Source of the DNA: Archangium sp.
Lineage (GTDB): Bacteria > Myxococcota > Myxococcia > Myxococcales > Myxococcaceae
DNA length: 10,456 bases
Assembly: GCA_016793585.1 (NCBI GenBank)
Contig: JAEUJR010000611.1
Coordinates: forward strand, 1 to 10,456
Direction of reading: 5' to 3'
A model generated the notes under the pieces. It did not search any database. It saw only the letters and a list, made by a program, of their open reading frames with translations, and was not told the origin of the DNA. This document shows positions 1 through 5,703 of this stretch, in pieces; within the stretch, counting starts at the first letter, position 1; each line of letters starts with the position of its first letter. The position numbers and the translations under genes are program-made.

Positions 1-5
1 GCACC

Positions 6-2453
6 GTGAAGAGTCTGGCCACGCCGCTGGCTGCGGCGATCGGCCGGGCGAAGGCGTCGGTCGCGCCAGAGCTCGTCGCGGCGTTGGAGCGGGAGCTGAC
101 GGAGATCGACTCCAGCGAGCTGTCGCGTCGTAAGGCGTCGGTCGGGCGGGTGTTGCAGGTGCTCGCGAAGGTGGGCCTGCAGACAGGCGTGGCGGTGGCA
201 GCGCCGGCTCCCGTCGTCTCGAAGCCGGTCGTGGTGAAGCCGGTCGTCGTGGAGCCCGAGCCGGCTCCGGAACCGAAGGCGCCGAAGAAGCCAAAAACGA
301 AGGCGAAGAAGGACGATCTCGAGTCGGCGCCGACGCGAATTCTGTCGATCGCTCCGCAGTCGGGGCCGTTGTCGTTGCCGGTGAATAAGGTGGGCTGGCG
401 GCTCAACCCGCGGCTCATGGGCGCGCTGAACAAGAAGGGCGTGCAGCGCATCGGTGACGTGCTGTTCCTGCTCCCGCGCGTGTACGAAGACCGGCGGCAG
501 TTGAAGCGCATCGCGCAGCTGCGGGGCGGGGAGCGGGGCACCATCATCGCGACGGTGCGTGCGCACGAGGAGTCGTACGGCAATGGGCGGCGGTTCTTCC
601 GCGCGGTGCTGGCCGATGCGTCGGGGTCGATCGCGGCGACGTATTTTCAGACGGGGCCGTGGCTGAAGGCGCGGTTCCCGGTGGGCAAGCGGCTGGTGGT
701 GTCGGGTGAGGTTCGGCAGTCGTTGCGCGGGTGGGAGATGCCGCACCCGGAGATCGAGCCGGCCGATGACGTCGAGACGTCTCCGATTCACTTCAATCGA
801 ATCGTGCCGATCTATCCCGGGTTCGAGCGGCACGAGCAGCGGTCGCTTCGGGAATTGGCGTTCAAGGTGTCGGAGCAGTTCGCCAGCGCCATCGAGGAGC
901 CGCTGCCTGATGCGCTGCGCACGCGGGTCGGTGTGTTGCCATTGGAGAAGGCGCTCAAGGCGATTCATTTTCCATCGGCGGAGTCGTCGTTGCCGTTGCT
1001 CGATTCGCACCAGTCAGAGGCGCACCGGCGGCTGGCGTTCGATGAGCTGTTCTTCCTGCAACTGGGCATGGCGCTGAAGCGGCAGGGCGTGAAGGTGACG
1101 CCGGGTATCGCGTTCGACGTGAGCGAGGCGCGGCTCGAGGCGGCGAAGAAGCTGTTGCCGTTCACGCTGACGGGCGCGCAGGGCAGGGTGATTGGGCAAC
1201 TGGCGCGAGACATGGCGCGGCCGGAGCCGATGAACCGGCTGGTGCAGGGCGACGTGGGCTCGGGCAAGACGGCGGTGGCGATGGTGGCCGCGTCGGTGGC
1301 GGTGCAGAACGGGTTTCAGGTGGCAGTGATGGCTCCGACGGAGATTCTGGCGGAGCAGCACTACAAGAACTTCTCGAAGGTGTTCGCGGCGGCGGGAGTC
1401 GATGTCGCGCTGGTGACGGGCTCGGGTACGGCGAAGGCGAAGCGGGAGCGCCGGGAGCGGGTGGCGTCAGGCCAGGCGATGATCGCGGTGGGCACGCACG
1501 CGCTGATCGAAGACTCGGTGGAGTTCCACAAGCTGGGGCTCGTGGTGGTGGATGAACAGCACCGGTTCGGCGTGATTCAGCGGCACACGCTGATGGCGAA
1601 GGGCGTGCGGCCCGACGTGCTGGTGATGACGGCGACTCCGATTCCGCGAACGCTGGCGATGACGATGTATGGCGATCTCGACGTGTCGGTGATCGACGAA
1701 TTGCCGCCGGGGCGAACGCCGATCGAGACGCGCGTCTTCAATGGCAAACAGAAGACGAAGGCGTGGGACGCGGTGCGGGAGCAGCTCGCACAGGGGCATC
1801 AAGCGTACGTGGTGTACCCGTTGGTGGAGGAGAGCGAGAAGCTCGACCTGGCCGACGCGACGCAGGCCGCGGAGCAGTTGAAGGAAGTGTTCCCGAAGGC
1901 GCGCGTGGGGTTGCTGCACGGGCGCATGAAGCAGGACGAGAAGGACGCGGTGATGTCTGCGTTCCGCGCGCACGAGCTGGACCTGCTGGTGTCGACGACG
2001 GTGATCGAAGTGGGCGTCGACGTGCCGAACGCGTCGGTGATGGTGATCGAGCACGCGGAGCGGTTTGGGTTGTCGCAATTGCATCAATTGCGAGGGCGCG
2101 TCGGGCGTGGCGCGGCGAAGTCGTATTGTTTTCTGATTGCAGGGTATGCGCGCAGTGAAGATGGGCAGGCTCGGCTCGAGGTGATGGCCGAGACGAGCGA
2201 TGGCTTCGTGATCGCCGAGCGTGATCTCGAGATTCGCGGGCCGGGTGAGTTCCTGGGAACGCGCCAGAGCGGCATGCCCGAGCTGGCGGTGGCCAATCTG
2301 GCGAGAGATCAGGATCTGCTGTCAGTGGCGCAAGTCGAAGCCCGCGCCATCGTCGAAGCCGATCCCGAACTCGCGAAGCCGGAGCACCTTCGCCTGCGCA
2401 AGGCGCTCGAAGAACGTTGGGAAGGCCGCCTCAAGCTGGCCCGCGTCGGCTGA
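6..2453 (+). CDS. recG: ATP-dependent DNA helicase RecG, with N-terminal extension
   Basis: RecG is a cytoplasmic superfamily-2 helicase that remodels stalled replication forks and branch-migrates Holliday junctions. Numbering from the GTG at 6, a helical N-terminal segment (about 1-60) and a Pro/Val/Lys-rich linker (about 65-105) precede the conserved protein. The family entry motif follows at 138-163, ending LPRVYEDRR, then the OB-fold wedge that binds the branch point (about 170-285). Helicase motifs are all intact: Walker A GDVGSGKT (415-422), DEQHRFG (516-522), TATPIPRT (542-549) and QLRGRVGRG (694-702). The C-terminal translocation motif runs from RDLEIRGPGEFLG to about residue 756. Length is 815, against 693 in E. 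coli; the excess is N-terminal. Only five bases precede the GTG and the frame is open to the window edge, so the true start may lie further left. The stop is one base from the convergent thioredoxin stop. Identity is certain; the start is not. Confidence 0.97.
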   Translation: MKSLATPLAAAIGRAKASVAPELVAALERELTEIDSSELSRRKASVGRVLQVLAKVGLQTGVAVAAPAPVVSKPVVVKPVVVEPEPAPEPKAPKKPKTKAKKDDLESAPTRILSIAPQSGPLSLPVNKVGWRLNPRLMGALNKKGVQRIGDVLFLLPRVYEDRRQLKRIAQLRGGERGTIIATVRAHEESYGNGRRFFRAVLADASGSIAATYFQTGPWLKARFPVGKRLVVSGEVRQSLRGWEMPHPEIEPADDVETSPIHFNRIVPIYPGFERHEQRSLRELAFKVSEQFASAIEEPLPDALRTRVGVLPLEKALKAIHFPSAESSLPLLDSHQSEAHRRLAFDELFFLQLGMALKRQGVKVTPGIAFDVSEARLEAAKKLLPFTLTGAQGRVIGQLARDMARPEPMNRLVQGDVGSGKTAVAMVAASVAVQNGFQVAVMAPTEILAEQHYKNFSKVFAAAGVDVALVTGSGTAKAKRERRERVASGQAMIAVGTHALIEDSVEFHKLGLVVVDEQHRFGVIQRHTLMAKGVRPDVLVMTATPIPRTLAMTMYGDLDVSVIDELPPGRTPIETRVFNGKQKTKAWDAVREQLAQGHQAYVVYPLVEESEKLDLADATQAAEQLKEVFPKARVGLLHGRMKQDEKDAVMSAFRAHELDLLVSTTVIEVGVDVPNASVMVIEHAERFGLSQLHQLRGRVGRGAAKSYCFLIAGYARSEDGQARLEVMAETSDGFVIAERDLEIRGPGEFLGTRQSGMPELAVANLARDQDLLSVAQVEARAIVEADPELAKPEHLRLRKALEERWEGRLKLARVG
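222..251 (+). repeat. 15-bp direct tandem repeat in the recG linker
   Basis: Two adjacent 15-base units (222-236 and 237-251) differ at one base and both encode KPVVV (RecG residues 73-82). They sit in the low-complexity linker between the N-terminal segment and the wedge domain. This looks like slippage-type expansion of a flexible tether; the copy number probably varies between relatives. Confidence 0.8.
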
Positions 2454-2454
2454 C

Positions 2455-2781
2455 TTATCGGAGCAGCTTCTCCAGCGTCGCGCGCGAGGCATTGCCGACC
2501 ATCTGGCCGACCGGCCGCCCGCCACGGAACACGAACATCATCGGCACCGTGCGCACCGCGAACCGCTCGGCCAGGCGCTGCTCGGCATCGACATCGACAT
2601 GCAGCACCGTCACGTCACGGCGCTCGTTCACCACCGCGTCGATTGCCGGCTGAATCGCCCGGCACGGCGCGCACCACTCGGCGGTGAACTTCACCATCAC
2701 CACCTCAGACGCCTTCAGATCCGCATCGAACGAATCCGCCGTCGTCACCTTCTGATTCATTGCTCCATTCAGCTTCGTCAT
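2455..2781 (-). CDS. Thioredoxin, WCAPC active site
   Basis: This is a small thiol-disulfide oxidoreductase, expected to reduce protein disulfides in the cytoplasm. From the ATG at 2781 it is 108 residues, the usual thioredoxin length. The redox motif WCAPC lies at 36-40 (Ala replaces the Gly of canonical WCGPC), preceded by VKFTAE. The conserved cis-proline is in RTVP (Pro 80), followed by the expected strand and GG turn. There is no signal peptide or membrane segment. The ATG is preferred because GGAG lies seven bases upstream and because it shares its A with the sigma-factor stop (TGATG). A GTG at 2784 would add one residue with poorer spacing; an ATG at 2760 has its GGAG only two bases away. 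It is downstream of, and translationally coupled to, the ECF sigma gene. It may be a specialised thioredoxin and not the main TrxA, so no gene symbol is given. Confidence 0.93.
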   Translation of the reverse strand: MTKLNGAMNQKVTTADSFDADLKASEVVMVKFTAEWCAPCRAIQPAIDAVVNERRDVTVLHVDVDAEQRLAERFAVRTVPMMFVFRGGRPVGQMVGNASRATLEKLLR

Positions 2782-2792
2782 CACGTCACTCC
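2779..2792 (-). promoter_or_regulatory. Shine-Dalgarno and TGATG coupling site for thioredoxin
   Basis: On the minus strand GGAG (2792-2789) precedes the ATG at 2781 by seven bases. The sigma-factor stop TGA (2783-2781) shares its last base with that ATG. Ribosomes terminating on the sigma gene can therefore reinitiate on the thioredoxin gene, which predicts linked expression of the two proteins. Confidence 0.75.
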
Positions 2793-3371
2793 AGGCTCGG
2801 GGTTGAGCCCTTCAGTGCTCGCGACGCTGATGAGTGTGTCAACTCGCTCCAACGCCACCCGCAAGTGCTTCCGCACCCGCTTCAGCCGGCTGCGAACCGC
2901 GTCGTGCGACAGCCCGAACTCCTCGGCCAATTCCACGCTCGTGTGCCCTTCGGCCGACAAGAGAAACAACAACCGGTCGGTCCGCGGCACGTTCATCAAT
3001 GCCTCACTCAGCAGTTGCGCCAGTTCCTGCTGCTCGGCCACGCGCTCGCCGTCAGCACAGGGGCAGGGCAGGTCGACCAATTCTTCACTCGCGTTGGCCA
3101 ATCGATTGAATCGTGCACAATTGCGCACCACGAGCGTCGACAACCACGCGACCGGAGACCCTTCTCCGCGAATGCCTGTCATCGCCGAGCTCGCGGTCAA
3201 CAACGCCTGCTGCACGGCGTCTTCCGCATCGGCCGCGGCGTGACATTGCTTGCGCGCCACGGCCAGCAGTCGGGCGCCGTACGCGCGCGCCAGTCGATCG
3301 AGCGCCACCATGTCGCCCGCCTGCATCAGGGCGATCAGCGCCTCGGCCGAGAATGAAGAGTCAGAACCCAT
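2781..3371 (-). CDS. ECF-type RNA polymerase sigma-70 factor
   Basis: A 196-residue two-domain alternative sigma factor that would direct RNA polymerase to a specific promoter set. Region 2 spans about 20-93: it includes the DAEDAVQQA helix at 48-56 (the usual DAEDxVQ of region 2.2) and the GEGSPVAWLSTLVVRN stretch at 69-84. Region 4 spans about 112-172, with a helix-turn-helix around SVELAEEFGLSHDAVRSRL (145-163). The linker is short and there are no extra C-terminal domains. Four cysteines (43, 85, 103, 105) include a CPC pair in the linker. No anti-sigma gene is adjacent; the next gene is the overlapping thioredoxin. The ATG at 3371 has GAGGG (3379-3375) only three bases upstream, somewhat close but usable. 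Family assignment is firm; the ECF subgroup and regulon are unknown. Confidence 0.9.
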   Translation of the reverse strand: MGSDSSFSAEALIALMQAGDMVALDRLARAYGARLLAVARKQCHAAADAEDAVQQALLTASSAMTGIRGEGSPVAWLSTLVVRNCARFNRLANASEELVDLPCPCADGERVAEQQELAQLLSEALMNVPRTDRLLFLLSAEGHTSVELAEEFGLSHDAVRSRLKRVRKHLRVALERVDTLISVASTEGLNPEPGVT

Positions 3372-3470
3372 CGACCCTCAGTGTCGCGGGCCAGCAAAAG
3401 TGTGTCACGCGCTCAGCGTTCCCCGTGGGAGTCGGTCGCGCCAGACGAACCGGAGTCGTATCTTCGGGGC
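3372..3470. promoter_or_regulatory. Divergent promoter region, sigma gene / Uma2 relic
   Basis: The 99 bases between the minus-strand sigma ATG and the plus-strand Uma2 GTG must hold the promoters for both directions. For the sigma gene, a GGAAC element (3422-3418), resembling an ECF -35, lies 46 bases before the ATG, but no clear ECF -10 follows at 16-17 bases. An alternative housekeeping-type pair is GTGACA (3408-3403), a 17-base spacer and GACACT (3385-3380), though this would give almost no leader. On the plus strand TATCTT (3459-3464) sits where a -10 for a leaderless transcript starting at the GTG would be; its -35 is poor. The region is certain to be regulatory; the individual elements are weak. 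Confidence 0.4.
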
Positions 3471-3993
3471 GTGAGGAGCCCGCTCCTCACGTACGCCGAG
3501 TACCTCGCGCAGGAAGCTGCAGTGAGACCAAGCACGAGTTTCTTCGTGGGTACGCCTGAACATGGTCGCCTTGCCATCCGCGCCGGGGGCCTCCTGACCA
3601 ACGCCCTCCAGAAGCGCCCGTGCGTCCTCTACAGCTCCGCGCTGAGGATCAGGATTCAGACGACAGATCGGAGCACGTACCCGGACTTGTCCGTCGTCTG
3701 CGGCAAGGACGAGCATGCGTCGGACGATGCAGACGCGACATCGTCATCGTCGAAGTCCTTTCCCCCAGCACCGAGCGCAGCGACCGCGGCGAGAAGTTCG
3801 CCCACCATCAACGCCTCGCGAGCCTGCAGGAGTCGTGCTGGTCGCGCAGGACGCGCCGCGCGTCGAGGTCTTTCGTCGGCAGGGCTCGTCGTGGCTGCTC
3901 ACGATCTTCGAGGCCGGCGCCTCGGTGACCCTGACCTCCATCGGAGCCACCTTCTCGGTGGATGAGCTGTACGCAGACCCTCGCAGGGCATGA
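3471..3993 (+). pseudogene. Uma2-family (DUF820) putative nuclease, multiply frameshifted
   Basis: Uma2 proteins have a PD-(D/E)XK nuclease-like fold, about 185-195 residues, often in many copies per genome; their role is poorly known. The family sequence can be read here only by changing frame four times. From GTG 3471, RSPLLTYAEYLAQEA is followed in another frame by SETKHEFLRG (3521-3550). The first frame resumes with GTPEHGRLA (from 3549) through TYPDLSVVCG to about 3735. The next segment, DIVIVEVLSPSTERSDRGEKF to SLQE (about 3737-3832), is in another frame. The last, VLVAQDAPRVEVF to ELYAD, runs from 3835 to the stop at 3991-3993. The Asp of PDL (3684), Glu of VEVLS (3752) and Lys of GEKF (3794) survive but in different frames. 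The lesions look like small deletions; the one at 3833/3834 is consistent with loss of one base from a TAC codon. At 3548-3550 about seven residues usual in the family are missing. No intact product is expected. Confidence 0.88.
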
Positions 3994-4006
3994 GAGACTC
4001 GCGGTC

Positions 4007-4585
4007 ATGGTCGTCTGCCCCGTCTGCGAACACCAACAGGCCTTCGGCATCGAGTGTGAGATCTGCGGAAAAGACCTCGGCGATCTCGGAGAGCTGGGCC
4101 CACCCCCCGCCGCCGACACGAAGCTCGAAGGGCTCGAGGTCACCGTGCCCGAGCGCATCGGCGAGATCGCCGTCGAACGCGTCGGCGAGCTCGAGGTCAC
4201 CTCTTTCGCGGTGCAGGGGCCCGTCGCCCTCGAAGCCGTGCCCGATCTCGACCTCGGCCGCGCCAACGACGTCGGCGCCATTCCCGTCGAGCGCATGGCC
4301 GACCTCGCAGAAGACCGCGCCGCAGACGATGGCGTGCGCACCGCAGCTCCGACGGGCGCCGTCACCTGCCGCTACTGCCGCAACGTTCAGGCGGCCGGCC
4401 TCATCTGCAACACCTGCGGCATGCGTTTGCCGAAGGTCGCCGCGCCGCCGCCCGAAGCCGTCGCCGCGACCGCTGCGAAGCCGACCTATTCGCGCGGCGA
4501 CGTGCGCTGCAAAGCCTGTGGAGCCCCGGCCATGCCAGGAGAGCGCTGCTCCGAGTGCGGGGCCCTCGCGCCGCTGCCGACGTAG
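4007..4585 (+). CDS. Triple zinc-ribbon protein of unknown function
   Basis: A 192-residue soluble protein with three zinc ribbons of identical spacing, CX2C-X9-CX2C: Cys 4/7/17/20, 121/124/134/137 and 168/171/181/184. Each should hold one structural zinc. The first ribbon is at the extreme N-terminus and the other two at the C-terminus. Between them, about residues 30-115 form an acidic, low-complexity stretch with an eight-residue quasi-repeat, ERIGEIAV then ERVGELEV (49-64). A short Ala/Pro linker separates ribbons two and three. No enzyme domain, signal peptide or membrane segment is visible. The ATG at 4007 is preferred because it puts the first CxxC at residue 4; an ATG at 3962 in the same frame would overlap the Uma2 relic. 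The upstream ribosome site is weak. It probably shares a transcript with the membrane-protein and CinA-like genes downstream. A scaffold or nucleic-acid or protein contact role is possible; nothing specific can be assigned. Confidence 0.85.
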   Translation: MVVCPVCEHQQAFGIECEICGKDLGDLGELGPPPAADTKLEGLEVTVPERIGEIAVERVGELEVTSFAVQGPVALEAVPDLDLGRANDVGAIPVERMADLAEDRAADDGVRTAAPTGAVTCRYCRNVQAAGLICNTCGMRLPKVAAPPPEAVAATAAKPTYSRGDVRCKACGAPAMPGERCSECGALAPLPT

Positions 4586-4621
4586 CGCGCCCGCCCGCCG
4601 CCGGGGTAAGAGCCCAACCCC

Positions 4622-4960
4622 GTGAACGACCTGCGCGCAGAACACGACGCGATGCTGACCCGCCTCTCGGCCCGCAAGAGCACCTTCCACTTTGCCCACG
4701 CGGCGGTCTCGATCTTCGTCGCCTGTGTCTTCGGCGGCGCCGCGTGGAAGCTCTCGCTCGACCTCGAGTACGCGTGGGCCCCCTCGCTCGTGCTGCCCGC
4801 GACGATCGTCGCGTCGCTCGCGTTGGCCTACGGCCTCTTTCGCCTGATCGTCGGCCGCGGCGTGCTCCAGACCGAGGTGGCCGAGTTCGAGCGCCTCAAG
4901 GGCCTGCGCAAGCAGCTCAAGCTCGACGAGCCCGCGACCTTCGTCGCCGTCGCCCGCTGA
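4622..4960 (+). CDS. Small two-helix membrane protein, function unknown
   Basis: A 112-residue protein with two predicted transmembrane helices: about 24-44 (AHAAVSIFVACVFGGAAW) and about 54-77 (PSLVLPATIVASLALAYGLF). An amphipathic charged N-terminus of about 20 residues precedes them, and a charged helical C-terminal tail (about 79-112) follows with FERLKGLRKQLKL. The Arg/Lys-rich flanks suggest both termini are cytoplasmic, with a short periplasmic loop near DLEYAW. I do not recognise a family. The start is GTG at 4622; upstream is GGGGTAAGAG and a possible five-base-pair hairpin (4603-4621) ending exactly at the start codon. The gene sits 36 bases after the zinc-ribbon stop and 7 before the CinA-like ATG, so it is probably co-transcribed with both. 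Codon use looks like that of its neighbours. Confidence 0.8.
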   Translation: MNDLRAEHDAMLTRLSARKSTFHFAHAAVSIFVACVFGGAAWKLSLDLEYAWAPSLVLPATIVASLALAYGLFRLIVGRGVLQTEVAEFERLKGLRKQLKLDEPATFVAVAR

Positions 4961-4967
4961 AGCCCGC

Positions 4968-5702
4968 ATGGCGCGCACCGCAGCGGCCCTCATCATCGGC
5001 AACGAGGTGCTCACCGCGAAGGTGAAGGAGCGCAACGGCGCCTTCCTCATCGAGCGGCTGCGGGCGCGTGGCATTCCCCTCGTCGGCGTCTACGTGGTGC
5101 CCGATGACGTCGACGCGATCGTCGAGGTGCTGTCGCTCGCCCGCCGCCGCGCACAGCTCGTCTTCACCAGCGGCGGCATCGGGCCCACCCACGACGACGT
5201 GACGGTGCGCGCCGTCGCGCTCGCCCTGCAGCGGCCCGTCGTACACCTGCCCGAGATCGTGAAGAGCCTGACGAAGGCCTTTGCCCCCGCGACCGTTCCT
5301 CCCGAAGCGATGCGTCTGGCCGAAGCGCCCGCGGGCAGTCGGCTGATCGAAGGGCCGCGGCTCAAGTACCCCGTGCTCGCCTGCGACGATCTCTATCTGC
5401 TGCCCGGCGTGCCCGAGCTCTTCGAGGCGCAGCTCGAGACGGTGCTCGACGGGCTCGAGGGGCAGCCGGTCGTCACGCGGCTCGTCTTCCTCGACGCGCA
5501 CGAACACGAGATCGCGAGGGTGCTCGACGCCGCGGCGCTGGCCGAGCCCGAGGTCGAGATCGGCTCGTACCCGACGTTCGACCCGGCGGCGGGCTATCGC
5601 GTGAAGGTGACGGTCGAGCATGTCGAGCGGGCGCGCGTCGATGCGATGATCGACCGGCTCGTGCGCGAGCTGCCGAAGGCCGCCGTGCTGCGCGTCGAGT
5701 AG
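4968..5702 (+). CDS. CinA-like molybdopterin-binding domain protein (COG1058, short form)
   Basis: A 244-residue protein built on the MoCF/MPT-binding fold found in MoaB, MogA and the N-terminal half of CinA. The opening strand AAALIIGNEVL (5-15) leads into a helix with ERNGAFLIERLRARG. The diagnostic loop TSGGIGPTHDD is at 67-77. The LYLLPGVPELFEAQ strand and helix follow in the middle. The second half, with EIGSYPTFD and YRVKVTVE, matches the COG1058-only extension. The C-terminal NMN-amidase (PncC) domain of full-length CinA is absent and the gene ends cleanly at a TAG, so this is the stand-alone form. Members have been linked to nucleotide pyrophosphatase and flavin or pyridine nucleotide chemistry; the substrate here cannot be read from sequence. 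The ATG at 4968 is seven bases after the preceding stop, without a strong Shine-Dalgarno, which suggests coupling to the upstream gene. The stop lies one base from a convergent gene's stop. Confidence 0.9.
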   Translation: MARTAAALIIGNEVLTAKVKERNGAFLIERLRARGIPLVGVYVVPDDVDAIVEVLSLARRRAQLVFTSGGIGPTHDDVTVRAVALALQRPVVHLPEIVKSLTKAFAPATVPPEAMRLAEAPAGSRLIEGPRLKYPVLACDDLYLLPGVPELFEAQLETVLDGLEGQPVVTRLVFLDAHEHEIARVLDAAALAEPEVEIGSYPTFDPAAGYRVKVTVEHVERARVDAMIDRLVRELPKAAVLRVE

Positions 5703-5703
5703 C

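Noticed and set aside
2221..3243. Long plus-strand frame (340 codons) running through the recG end, thioredoxin and sigma genes
   Set aside because: The translation is low-complexity, His/Arg/Ser-rich and lacks domains, whereas the other strand encodes two textbook families over the same bases.
3381..3965. Intact 194-codon plus-strand protein from 3381
   Set aside because: Only part of this frame is Uma2-like; from about 3740 it turns into Ser/Ala/Arg-rich noise and it skips SETKHEFLRG, which is in another frame. It is one frame of a broken gene, and the part before 3471 is intergenic.
4603..4621. Hairpin of GGGGT with ACCCC just before the membrane-protein GTG
   Set aside because: Five base pairs with a nine-base loop and no T-run is too weak for a terminator. 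It could mask the ribosome site but there is no evidence that it does.
3899..5074. Long open frame on the minus strand (391 codons) opposite the zinc-ribbon and membrane-protein genes
   Set aside because: Its translation is Arg/Gly/Ala/Glu-rich with no motif, and it is antisense to three genes with recognisable cysteine, membrane or catalytic signatures. This is expected in GC-rich DNA.
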